From positions 276,819 to 340,818 of the forward strand of contig NZ_JAQFIF010000005.1 in assembly GCF_029504395.1 (NCBI RefSeq): a DNA stretch of 64,000 nucleotides, given 5' to 3'. This DNA is from Arthrobacter sp. ES3-54 (GTDB lineage: Bacteria > Actinomycetota > Actinomycetes > Actinomycetales > Micrococcaceae). This document shows, piece after piece, positions 6,894 through 15,609 of this stretch. The notes beneath the pieces were generated by a model, which was not told the origin of the DNA, made no database searches, and saw only the letters and a list, made by a program, of their open reading frames with translations. How positions within the stretch are numbered: the stretch's first letter is position 1; every line of letters begins with the position of its first letter. Position numbers and translations under genes: made by a program.

Positions 6894-9635
6894 TCAGCCG
6901 AGCCGGGCGCTGTCTGCCGGAGTTGAGATGACATCTTTGAGTTCCGATCGGCTGGCGACATGCAGCTTCGAATACACCTGGTAGAGGTGCCCCTCCACCG
7001 TGCGGACCGATACGTGCATCTGTTCCGCGATCTTGCGGTTCGCCGTGCCGGCAGCGGCCCGGACGGCCACTTCACATTCCCTCGCCGTCAGGGTCGAGGT
7101 TGTGAGCGAGTGCAGACCGTTCTTGGGGCTGCCGAACTTGTCATCAAGCGACTGTTGCGTCCGCTGGGCGATTCGCAGTGCGATCCGGTTACCGGCGTCG
7201 TTCGCGCAACTGACGGCCTTCCGGGCCGCATCCCGGGCGAAGACGGCGTTGCCGGATGTGTCGGCGTCCTTGGACGCCCCCAGCAAGAGTTCGCTGTCGG
7301 CCTCCCGCATGCCCTCGGCCAGCCGCGAGCACAGTGCCGCGAATTGGCCGGTCACCCGGCCGCCGAGGCTGCCGAGCTTGTGGCCCATCTGGCGGTCTCC
7401 CAACCTGGTCGCGGCGGACTGGAACAGGAGCGCCGGGGCCACGGCCGAGGATTCCGTGTCGTTCTCCGCCTCGGCGGCCAAGGCGCGGATGGATGCTGCC
7501 CGCTGGCCGAGCTCGGCCTGAGCCGAGAGTTCGAAATAGCGGGTGAGCCGTTCCGTCAGCCAGGCCGCGGGTGGCCGCGGCTGGTCCAAGTCGCCCAGCA
7601 GGAGGCCTGCCGTCTCCTCTTCGCCCTGGAGCGCGGCGGCATAGGCACAGACTGCCGTGGCCAGCCCGGTCAAAGCATCGGGGTCCTGGGCCCGGAGCTG
7701 CCACCTGCCGGCCTGCAGCCGGGACAGGGCGTCGTCCAGGTGGCCGGCGTGCAGGTCAACGACGCCGTGCCCAATCTCGAACATCCCGCCGAGCCGGGTC
7801 TGGGGCTCGAGGCTCCCATAGGTCTCGTCCAGGTAGGCGGATGCTTCCCGGAAATTTGCCGAGAGCAGAAGCAGGAGCAGGAACCTGCCCCTCACTTCAC
7901 GGACCGCCCGGTCCGCGAGGGGCACGTTGGCTGTGGCCGCCAGGACCTGCTTTCCCAGGGCCAGCGCCATAACGGCGTTGCCAGTGACGGCGAGGGCCTC
8001 GGCGCGGACGCTGGCAGTCACGATGCGCACTTCGCTGCCCAGGTCCGTGGTGTCCACATGCTCGGTCGCGGCCAGGACATCGGCGTAGCGTCCCTGGAAT
8101 GCGGCGAGCTCGGCCTCGGCCAGGCGCACCTGCTCGCGGGCCGCGTCCACCACAGGGGTGTGCTGCTCCGGTTCTGCCGCCAGCCGCTCCGCGAGCTCGC
8201 GCAGCCGGGCCTTGGGATCGGCTCCCGGGACCGGGCTGCGCTTTTCCAGCTCTGCCCGCAGGAGCTGCAAGGCCGTCCACTCGGACACTGGAAGCTCCCG
8301 GCAGGCGGTGTCATCCAGGGCTTCCAGAACCCGCCGCGCGGACTCCATGTTGTTCACCAAAATGTGGGCATTCACCGATTCGATGGCCGTCAGGACCGGG
8401 CGTTCGTTTCCTTCCGCCTCCTGGATGAACCGCAGCGCCGCCGCGGGGTCCGACGCGCTGTTCGCGGTGTGGGCCGCGGCCAGGGCCACCTCCGGGCGCA
8501 CCTGCTCCCCACAGTCCAGCGCCCAGGCGACGCCGGTCGCGCTGCCGGCGCCCAGGGCGTCCGGCTCCTGGAGCACGGCCGTGAGCCGACGGCGGAGTTC
8601 GGCGCTGCGGCCGGGCGGGACTACGCTGGCGACGATCCCGGCCGTCACGGGGTTGGCGACGCTAACCATCGGCGGATGGTCATGGGTGACCCGGATCAGG
8701 GCCCGCTCCTGGAGCGCGTCCATGTCCTGCGGGTTGGCGATCAGCATGAGGGTCTGCAGCGGGACCGAGCCTGCAAGTGCCAGCAGTTCAAAAACGTCGC
8801 GCTGGCCGGTGCCAAGCCGGTTCAGGCGTGCCTTCACGACGTCCCGGATCTCGCCGGTCAAGGCAATGGGGCCGTTGCCCAGGAACCATACGCCGTCCTG
8901 GCGGACCACTGTGCCCAGCTTGATCTGTTCCCGGGCGAGCGAATGGAGGAACAGGGCGTTGCCCCCGCTCGCGCTCCACAGCGCCCGGGCTGCAGTCAGG
9001 GAGAAACGGCCGCCGTATTCGTGATTCAGCGTTGCGGCCGTCTCGGCGAAGTCGAACGGTCCAAGGTCTACCCGCCGGAGCAGGTCATCCTTCCACAGGC
9101 CCATGATGTCGCCGCCGACGTGGGGCATGTCCACGCACGCCGCCAGCAAGGTGACATGGGCCCCCGCGCTCAGCTGGGCCACCATCATGCTCGAGAGCTC
9201 GTCGAGGTCATGGGCGTTGTCCACGAAAAGAACGATTCGCCGCCCCTCGGATTTGTTGTGGAGCAGCTGGGTCAGTCCGCGCAGCACCATCAGGGGGTGC
9301 TCGAGATGGGAGGCGTCGAGGTCGTTGAGGAGGACGCTCAGGGCCCCGTAGGGAAGCTTGGAGGAAATGGAGCTGCCCCTGACCTGGACAACCAGGTAAT
9401 CGTCGCCGAGCTGCTCAAGGGCGCGCTGGGCGATAAAGGACTTGCCGGCCCCGTGGTCGCCCACAAGGACTATGCCGCAGCCGGAACCTGACGTCAGGGT
9501 TTCAATGACGTCGGCAACGACCTGCTGGCGGGTGAAGGGTTTATCTTTGTTCCGCCCATATCCGTTTCTTGGCGCGGGAAAAATGGCTTCTGTCTGGCCG
9601 CTGCCCGCAGGCAAGCCGGCATCTTGCTGGAACAT
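6894..9635 (-). CDS. Large ATPase-LuxR regulator, paralog 2 (STAND/LAL type)
   Basis: The predicted product is 913 aa with Walker A GDHGAGKS (residues 59-66), a Walker B-like VLFVDNAHDLD in which the second acidic residue is Asn, an AWALDCG motif, and a C-terminal LuxR HTH (LTARECEVAV, SVRTVEGHLYQVYSKL). The frame is open to a TTG at 9656, but the ATG at 9635 has GAAGG at good spacing and gives a length matching the three paralogs. It follows an intrinsic terminator and about 300 bp of non-coding DNA, so it probably has its own promoter and heads a unit with paralog 1. The ligand and regulon are unknown. Confidence 0.85.
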   Translation of the reverse strand: MFQQDAGLPAGSGQTEAIFPAPRNGYGRNKDKPFTRQQVVADVIETLTSGSGCGIVLVGDHGAGKSFIAQRALEQLGDDYLVVQVRGSSISSKLPYGALSVLLNDLDASHLEHPLMVLRGLTQLLHNKSEGRRIVLFVDNAHDLDELSSMMVAQLSAGAHVTLLAACVDMPHVGGDIMGLWKDDLLRRVDLGPFDFAETAATLNHEYGGRFSLTAARALWSASGGNALFLHSLAREQIKLGTVVRQDGVWFLGNGPIALTGEIRDVVKARLNRLGTGQRDVFELLALAGSVPLQTLMLIANPQDMDALQERALIRVTHDHPPMVSVANPVTAGIVASVVPPGRSAELRRRLTAVLQEPDALGAGSATGVAWALDCGEQVRPEVALAAAHTANSASDPAAALRFIQEAEGNERPVLTAIESVNAHILVNNMESARRVLEALDDTACRELPVSEWTALQLLRAELEKRSPVPGADPKARLRELAERLAAEPEQHTPVVDAAREQVRLAEAELAAFQGRYADVLAATEHVDTTDLGSEVRIVTASVRAEALAVTGNAVMALALGKQVLAATANVPLADRAVREVRGRFLLLLLLSANFREASAYLDETYGSLEPQTRLGGMFEIGHGVVDLHAGHLDDALSRLQAGRWQLRAQDPDALTGLATAVCAYAAALQGEEETAGLLLGDLDQPRPPAAWLTERLTRYFELSAQAELGQRAASIRALAAEAENDTESSAVAPALLFQSAATRLGDRQMGHKLGSLGGRVTGQFAALCSRLAEGMREADSELLLGASKDADTSGNAVFARDAARKAVSCANDAGNRIALRIAQRTQQSLDDKFGSPKNGLHSLTTSTLTARECEVAVRAAAGTANRKIAEQMHVSVRTVEGHLYQVYSKLHVASRSELKDVISTPADSARLG

Positions 9636-9705
9636 ATGAGAGACCTTCGCTATCAAATTGTGAGCGGTGATACCTCAACGGTAGGGACTACGCGTTTTTC
9701 TGGTA

Positions 9706-9766
9706 TGCGTAAGTAGTACTCGATTACGCAGCAAGTATTCGGCCGGCTCTACGTAGCTGTACTCAG
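9706..9766. promoter_or_regulatory. Three degenerate direct repeats upstream of LuxR paralog 2
   Basis: The non-coding stretch 9636-9931 holds three copies of a pattern with a CGTA/CGCA core, 5-6 nt, then GTAYTC. They are at 9706-9722 (TGCGTAAGTAGTACTCG), 9724-9741 (TTACGCAGCAAGTATTCG) and 9749-9766 (CTACGTAGCTGTACTCAG). They lie 70-130 bp upstream of the ATG of paralog 2. Such spacing fits an operator bound by several regulator protomers, perhaps by the LuxR proteins themselves. That role is inference. Confidence 0.4.
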
Positions 9767-9848
9767 TTGGACCCGAGCGGCGCGTGGACGAAAGCAAGTA
9801 GTCGGAATCCCGTTTCACGTGTGCCTGACGGTAGCGTCCCGGGAAATC

Positions 9849-9900
9849 AAAAAATCGGCCTGCCGCAGGGCCGGCCGCCCTCCACGGCCCGAAGCAGGCC
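9849..9900 (-). terminator. Intrinsic terminator after LuxR paralog 3
   Basis: On the minus strand GGCCTGC (9900-9894) pairs with GCAGGCC (9863-9857), with additional pairing within the GC-rich loop. The stem is followed directly by GATTTTTT. It lies about 30-80 bp beyond the stop of paralog 3 and separates the paralog 4-3 unit from the paralog 2-1 unit. Confidence 0.7.
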
Positions 9901-9931
9901 CGGCCGGCCGCTTGTACGCTGGCGTCCGCTG

Positions 9932-12664
9932 CTACCGTCCGCCGATGCCGGGAAGCTCTTCGCGGCCCTTGACGTTGAGCTTGGCGTAGCTGCGGTAGAG
10001 ATGGCCTTCAACCGTTCGCACGGACACCTGGAGTTCGGCGGCAATCTGCCGGTCGGTGAGGCCGCGCACCGCCAGCGCCACAATGTCGCGCTCGCGGCGG
10101 GTCAGTATGCCGAGCGAGTCATCGCTCTTGGATGCGTCCTCACCGGGGAGGTCGTCGGCCCGGTCCAGGCACCGCTTCCGCTGGGAGTTCGCCATGCGCT
10201 CCCTGAGGGTGTCCCCCGCGGCCCGGTAGGCGTGCGCCGCGGCGTCGTAGGCAAGGGCGGCAAAGGTCCACAGTTCCGCAGCTTCACAGGTTTTCGCGGC
10301 CTCAAGGTGGTCTGCGGGGTTGTCCGTGCTGATGGCTGCCGCGTAGGCGCAGATCGCGGCGGGCCGTGGGCCCTCAAGCCCGTCCCGGAGTTCGAGCAGC
10401 CTCGGCGCCGAATCCGTGTCCCCCAGTTCCAGGCAAAAGGCCAGCGCGTCGAGCTCGATGCCGGGGGTGTCCACGTCCGGGTCCGGGTGTCCGAGCCGCT
10501 TCAGTTCCGCGATGGCGCCGGGGTAATTCCCGAGCCGGGCTTTTCCGTAGACCACGGCCATCGCGGCCAGTGAGCGCATATATCGCGGCAAGGCCGCGGG
10601 GGCCGCCTCGAAGTCGGCGAGGAGGAGCTCCGCCTTCGCCTGGGCACCGACTTCGGCGGCCGCCGCGAAGGCCATGGCCGCCGTGAGGGCAAAAAGCTGC
10701 TGGGGGTCGGTCAACCTCAGGGCTTCGAGCGCGGCGCTCAGCGTGTTCAGGGCCTGGGCGGCCTTGCCTTTGTAGAGCAGGATGATGCCGTGGGCCGCGT
10801 GGACTCCCCCGCCGAAGGAAATCAGGCTGGGCCCGGACCCGGCGACAAAGCTGGTCAGGAGCGTTTCCGCCCCCTGCCAGTCCCCGGAATGGATGGCGGC
10901 GCCGGCGGAACGAACCACCAGGAAGTCGGTGAGGAAGTAGAGCTCATCGTGATCGGCTCCGGCGGCCTCGATTGCCCGGGACATCACGGCGAGGGCGCTC
11001 AGTCCCTTGCCGTCGGCGAGGAGTCGCTCCGCGTCGAGGCAAAGCCGGAACACTTTTTCGAGGGTGTTCGCCGCAGGCAGGGTAGCGCCACCCGCGTCCG
11101 CCGCAGCCTGGGCGTCCGCCATGGCAGGGGCCGCGGCATACTCGCCTGACAGTGCTAGGACCATGGCTTCCATGGTGGCCAGGCGCTCCTTTGTGGCGCG
11201 CACAATGGCTTCTGCGTCATCGGGCCGGGCCGCGGCGAGGCGTTCGGCGGCACGTTGGAGCACCTGTGCCCGTTTCATGATCTCCGCCGGCGCGTGGCCC
11301 AACGCTGACATCACGGCGGCCCACAGGAGCGATCCCGCCAAGAGGCCGGGGATGCTGTTGCCCTTGCCGAAATCGGCGTCGAGGATATCCCGCGCCGCCA
11401 CGTAGTCGGAGGCGTTGTAGCGCGTCCGTGCTATCACGGCACGGGCCGCCATCTGCAGTTCCGGATCCTTGACCAGGGCGGCAGCCTTCCGGGCGAGCTC
11501 ATCCTCGTAGAGCCGGCTGGCCAGCACGGCGGCCCGAAGGAGCTGCCGGTCCTCGACCTCCGCACCGCATTCGATCGACCAGCTCACGTGGCGCAGCAGT
11601 CCTTCGGCCGACGTCGGCTCGCTGTCCATCTTTCGCAGCAGGCTCTGCCTAAGTTGCAGGCTCCTCGCCGGCGAGATCAGGTTCCGCAAGGTGTCGCCGT
11701 ACACGGTGTGCCACAGCCGCAGCTCTCCGGTAGCGCGGTCCGTCACGCGGATCAGTTCGCTGTCGATCAGCGATCCCACGGCCTCTTCGCCGGTCACCGA
11801 CTCGATCAGGTCCCTGGCCACGGGTTCAGCCAGCGCCACCAGATTCAGGGCTTGCCGCTCTTCCGGCGAGCGCAGCAGCAGCTGGCGGCGCACGACGTCG
11901 GTCAGCCGTTCGCCGTGGCTGTTGAGGTGTCGGGTAAACAACCAGACACCGTTGCGCCGGAGCAGCGTCCCGTCATTCTTGGCGTCGTCGAGGAGCCCGT
12001 TGAGGAGCATCGGGTTGCCGCCGGAGGCCTCCCAGAGGATCTCGGCGACGTTCGGCAGCACTTGCGAGCCGAGCTCGCCCTCCAGCATCTCTGTGGTCTG
12101 GGGGAGGGTGAGCGGCCGGAGGTCGTGCCGTTCGGCGATGCCTTCAAACCACAGCTGCAGGAGCGGTTCCGGCAGTCCGGGCCGGGCGGCGGCGGCCACG
12201 AGGAGTTTCGCCCAGCCGGCCGCAGCCAGTTCCGCCAGGATCCCGGCCGTCGCCTCGTCGAGGTCATGGGCGTCGTCGACGACGAGCAGCAAAGGTTTCT
12301 GGGTGGCGCGCTTCTGCTCCTCCAGGTGCGCCCACAGCGTCCTCAACACGGCCAGCTGCGATGTTGCTTCCTGGACCGGCAGTCCGACGATGAAGGGGCC
12401 AAGGACACCGTACGGCACCTTGGTCAGCGACGCGCTGCCGTGGATGGGCACCGGCGTCACCTCGGCGCCCAACTCCGCCACAACGGCTTCGATGAGCCTG
12501 GATTTGCCCATCCCGCTGTCGCCGAGGACGAATACGGCCACATGGCTGCCGCCTTGAAGGGCCTCCACCGCCGACGACAAATCTTCCGACCTCCCGGTCA
12601 AGGCGCGGGTCGGCGCCGTGCCGGGGCTTCCCGCCGGCCCCCTAGATGAGTCCAAGCAGATCAC
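9932..12664 (-). CDS. Large ATPase-LuxR regulator, paralog 3 (STAND/LAL type)
   Basis: The predicted product is 910 aa with an intact Walker A GDSGMGKS (residues 48-55), Walker B LLLVVDDAHDLD, the family motif SWSIECG and a C-terminal LuxR HTH (LTRRERDIVALAVRG, SVRTVEGHLYRSYAKL). The frame stays open to 12778, but that extension is a shifted reading of the HTH codons of paralog 4. The GTG at 12664 was chosen because it gives the same length as the paralogs and overlaps the paralog 4 stop by 23 nt, suggesting coupled translation. A TTG at 12580 with GGGAGG upstream is an alternative, but it would cut into the conserved GRSEDL segment. Confidence 0.82.
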   Translation of the reverse strand: MICLDSSRGPAGSPGTAPTRALTGRSEDLSSAVEALQGGSHVAVFVLGDSGMGKSRLIEAVVAELGAEVTPVPIHGSASLTKVPYGVLGPFIVGLPVQEATSQLAVLRTLWAHLEEQKRATQKPLLLVVDDAHDLDEATAGILAELAAAGWAKLLVAAAARPGLPEPLLQLWFEGIAERHDLRPLTLPQTTEMLEGELGSQVLPNVAEILWEASGGNPMLLNGLLDDAKNDGTLLRRNGVWLFTRHLNSHGERLTDVVRRQLLLRSPEERQALNLVALAEPVARDLIESVTGEEAVGSLIDSELIRVTDRATGELRLWHTVYGDTLRNLISPARSLQLRQSLLRKMDSEPTSAEGLLRHVSWSIECGAEVEDRQLLRAAVLASRLYEDELARKAAALVKDPELQMAARAVIARTRYNASDYVAARDILDADFGKGNSIPGLLAGSLLWAAVMSALGHAPAEIMKRAQVLQRAAERLAAARPDDAEAIVRATKERLATMEAMVLALSGEYAAAPAMADAQAAADAGGATLPAANTLEKVFRLCLDAERLLADGKGLSALAVMSRAIEAAGADHDELYFLTDFLVVRSAGAAIHSGDWQGAETLLTSFVAGSGPSLISFGGGVHAAHGIILLYKGKAAQALNTLSAALEALRLTDPQQLFALTAAMAFAAAAEVGAQAKAELLLADFEAAPAALPRYMRSLAAMAVVYGKARLGNYPGAIAELKRLGHPDPDVDTPGIELDALAFCLELGDTDSAPRLLELRDGLEGPRPAAICAYAAAISTDNPADHLEAAKTCEAAELWTFAALAYDAAAHAYRAAGDTLRERMANSQRKRCLDRADDLPGEDASKSDDSLGILTRRERDIVALAVRGLTDRQIAAELQVSVRTVEGHLYRSYAKLNVKGREELPGIGGR

Positions 12665-15386
12665 TTCGCGAAGAAACGCCGAGCTTCGTGAACACCTGGT
12701 ACAGGTGGCCCTCCACAGTTCTGACGGAAATGCCCACCTCCAGGGCGATGTCCTTGTTGGAGACCCCGTTCCCGGCAAGGGTGGCGATTTGCCGCTCCCG
12801 TTCCGTCAGCAGCGGGCCCTTATTGCGGGGCATGACGGGCAGCGCCGGAACGGATTCCGAGAGGCTCTCGAGCATGCTGTACGCGGCGTTGGCGCTGGCG
12901 GTCAGTCCGGCGCCCTTCGCGTAGTCGAACGCGAGAGCCGCGCACCTGGCCTGGACAGCGTCCAGTTCGAGGGCCGCGGCCTGCCCGGCCGCTTCGAGCA
13001 TGATCGCCGCGTCCTTCTTCCGGCTGCCGACAGCGACGGTTCGGGACAGCTCGGCAAGCGGCCCCTGCCGCAGCCCGGCGATTTCCTCCATGAAATGAAA
13101 ATCCTTGACGGTTCCGTTGACGGTGGCTCCGAACATGCAGATGCCGGCAAGGGTGTGGCGGCCCTTCCGGAAATGTGCCTCCGCCGATCGCACCAGCCGG
13201 TCCTTGGCCTCGGGGTCACCGAGCCACCGCGAGGCCATGTCCAGGCAGAACTCCGTGGAAGTGGCGACTGTGAAGCGGGCCGGGCCGTCAGCCGAACGGG
13301 CCCGGTCCAGGTAGATGGTGGCCTGGACCGAGTTGCCAGTCTGAGCGTAGGCAAAAGCGGTGGCGGCGTAGGCCTGGCGCAGGGACTGCAGGCTCGCCCG
13401 GACCTCCAGCTGGGCGATCGCGGCCAGCAGCGGGTCCAGTGCCATGTATCCCCGGCCGGCATAAACGTACGCGAGCCCGACGGCGAGGTCGGTTGCGGCG
13501 CTGCCGGAATGCAGCCCGTGCCCTGCCCGGCCGCTGGCGTCCTTGAGCATGTCAATGGCCTGGCGCCACAGGCCGGAGATGAGCAGCACGTTGAAGGAGC
13601 GCCAGGCGAAGTTTTCGCGTATGCGCGGCACGTTGGACCACTCGCCCAGCTGTCCGCCGATCTCCCGCATGAGTTTGCGGGCATCGAGTTCGTGGCCGGT
13701 CAGGGACCAGGCCTCCATCAGGATGATGGCCGATCTGAGCCGGTGCACGGGATCGGCGCCCGGGACGTCAGTGGTGGCCGCTGTGGTGAGCCGCTCCATG
13801 ATGGGCTCGAAATCCCCGATGAAGGAGAAGTAGTTGAACTCGCACAGATCCAGGCTCAGCGCGGCCCGGGAAAGTGCCGCCGGGGCGGCAGGCGGCTCGT
13901 CCAGGCTCAAGTCCTGGAGCCGGACTCTGGCCTGCCGGAGCAGTTCGGGGACCTGGCCGGAGCGGTCCTCCAGCCAGGCCATGCAGTCGGCTTTCGCCGC
14001 AATGAATTCGGCGAAGTTCTCGGCCGCGAGGTCGTTGACCTGCCGTTCGGAGACATCGTCCAGCGCGGACATGGCCTGCAATGGCAGCCCGAGCTGGAGG
14101 TAGGCGGCCGATTTCTGGAGCTGTCCCTCGGCCCACTCAGGGTCCGAGGGAGACAGGCTGCCGGCGCATTTGAGGGCAAACTTCGGGTCGAAAAGCTTGA
14201 CGGCGGCGCTGGCAGCCGCGACAGCGTGGGCGGGTGCGAGCTGGGCGTTGCAGTCGTGGGTCCACGCCGCGTAGGCCAGCAAATCCTCGACTGTCAGCTC
14301 GTCCAGCTCATGTTCCTGGTGCCCGGGGACCTTGTCCCGGAGCTCCAGGCGTCGCTCCACGCTCAACCAGTTGCGGACAATGTCGCCGAGGTAGCGGTCG
14401 CCCAGGGTGACGAGGTGCCGGTCCGTGCGGTCGACCACGATCTGGCCGGCCTCTTCCATGTCCGCGATAACTCCGGGGCTGTACATCCTGGCGAGCCGGG
14501 ACAAGGGCAGCGTCCGGGCGCATGAGAGGACGTCGATGACTTCGCGGGCCTCCGGCGATTCCCTGGCATACCTGGCCCGGACAATATCCTCCAGCGCCGT
14601 CCGGCCATCGAGCACGACCTCGTCGACGAGTGTCCACACGGATCCGGACAAGACGAGGTTTCCGCGTTCGATTTGTTCGGAGACGACTGCCTGCAGGAGC
14701 GTGGGGCTGCCGCCGACCAGCTGGTGCAGCTGGCTTGCCAGGGCCGTCGAGACCCGATGGCCCAGGGCTGACTGCAGGACCTCCAGCGTTTCGAGTTCGG
14801 TCAGGTTGGCGAGCCGGACCTCGGCAAGCTGGCCCGAGGTGATGAGCCAGTAGAAGTCCGGCGGAAGGTCTGTCGTGCGCTGGGCCGTTGCGATCAGCCG
14901 GGCGGTCCGGGTCTGCAGCAGGTTCAGCAGGACCCCGGTACTGAGTTCGTCGAGGGACCCGGCGTTGTCGAGCAGGATCACGCACTGGCGTCCGGCGGCG
15001 TCGTCGCGGATCAGCGAGGTAATACCGTGCAGGATGGCGGTCGGCGAGCCTAGGGAACTCTGCGGGAGCCGCGCGAGGGTGAAGGCGAGGCAACCGTACG
15101 GGGTTGCCGAACCAGGCCCCGAACTGCGGAGCTGGATGGTGTACACCTCGGGGCCGAATCCGCCGAGGGCGGTCCGGCCGACAAGCGTCTTGCCGACACC
15201 CCGGTCGCCCGTGATGACAACGCCCATCCGGTCCTGCGCCAGCAGTTCCTTGCGGACACGCTCGGCATCAGCGTGCCGCGCCAAACCGGACCAGCCGTGC
15301 CTCGCGACCGGACCGGCAGCATGTTCTTCTTCGGCGGGTGCCAATGTAGTGGAAACATTCCCCCAGCCCAGCGAGTCCCTCGACAT
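12642..15386 (-). CDS. Large ATPase-LuxR regulator, paralog 4 (STAND/LAL type)
   Basis: This 914-aa protein is first in the tandem array. Walker A is GDRGVGKT (residues 60-67). The Walker B region VILLDNAGSLDEL lacks both the second acidic residue and the His seen in the DDAH paralogs. The family motif is AAWTHDCN, the most divergent of the four. The C-terminal LuxR HTH is intact (LTERERQIATLAGNG, SVRTVEGHLYQVFTKL). The frame opens at a GTG (15434), but the ATG at 15386 has GAAGGA at good spacing and matches paralog length. It is co-transcribed with paralog 3. Reduced ATP hydrolysis is possible but unproven. Confidence 0.85.
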   Translation of the reverse strand: MSRDSLGWGNVSTTLAPAEEEHAAGPVARHGWSGLARHADAERVRKELLAQDRMGVVITGDRGVGKTLVGRTALGGFGPEVYTIQLRSSGPGSATPYGCLAFTLARLPQSSLGSPTAILHGITSLIRDDAAGRQCVILLDNAGSLDELSTGVLLNLLQTRTARLIATAQRTTDLPPDFYWLITSGQLAEVRLANLTELETLEVLQSALGHRVSTALASQLHQLVGGSPTLLQAVVSEQIERGNLVLSGSVWTLVDEVVLDGRTALEDIVRARYARESPEAREVIDVLSCARTLPLSRLARMYSPGVIADMEEAGQIVVDRTDRHLVTLGDRYLGDIVRNWLSVERRLELRDKVPGHQEHELDELTVEDLLAYAAWTHDCNAQLAPAHAVAAASAAVKLFDPKFALKCAGSLSPSDPEWAEGQLQKSAAYLQLGLPLQAMSALDDVSERQVNDLAAENFAEFIAAKADCMAWLEDRSGQVPELLRQARVRLQDLSLDEPPAAPAALSRAALSLDLCEFNYFSFIGDFEPIMERLTTAATTDVPGADPVHRLRSAIILMEAWSLTGHELDARKLMREIGGQLGEWSNVPRIRENFAWRSFNVLLISGLWRQAIDMLKDASGRAGHGLHSGSAATDLAVGLAYVYAGRGYMALDPLLAAIAQLEVRASLQSLRQAYAATAFAYAQTGNSVQATIYLDRARSADGPARFTVATSTEFCLDMASRWLGDPEAKDRLVRSAEAHFRKGRHTLAGICMFGATVNGTVKDFHFMEEIAGLRQGPLAELSRTVAVGSRKKDAAIMLEAAGQAAALELDAVQARCAALAFDYAKGAGLTASANAAYSMLESLSESVPALPVMPRNKGPLLTERERQIATLAGNGVSNKDIALEVGISVRTVEGHLYQVFTKLGVSSRSDLLGLI

Positions 15387-15609
15387 GTAGTTTCCTTCGT
15401 ACCGCTTTGCAGACAGCAACCCCAGACTGCCCACTTAGAAGTAGAGTATCCCTATCCCCCGACATGAGAGTAGACAGATCATAGCTGGAATGCCGAAAGC
15501 TTGGAAAGGAAACACGCAATGCGCATGCAACTAAACTGCGCGGCGCCTGCCGCGGAGCCGGGACGGCTGCGCTGGAGGGCGATCGGCCACGTTTAGGTTC
15601 GGGCCGTAT

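Noticed and set aside
6960..9491. 843-codon open frame antisense to LuxR paralog 2
   Set aside because: It mirrors the high-GC codons of the real gene, has no recognisable domain and lies wholly inside it. Similar long antisense frames over other genes (1869-2834, 12618-14525, 36271-38979, 48070-50538) were dismissed for the same reason.
12665..12778. N-terminal extension of LuxR paralog 3
   Set aside because: The extra 38 residues are a shifted reading of the HTH of paralog 4; paralog lengths agree only with a start near 12664.
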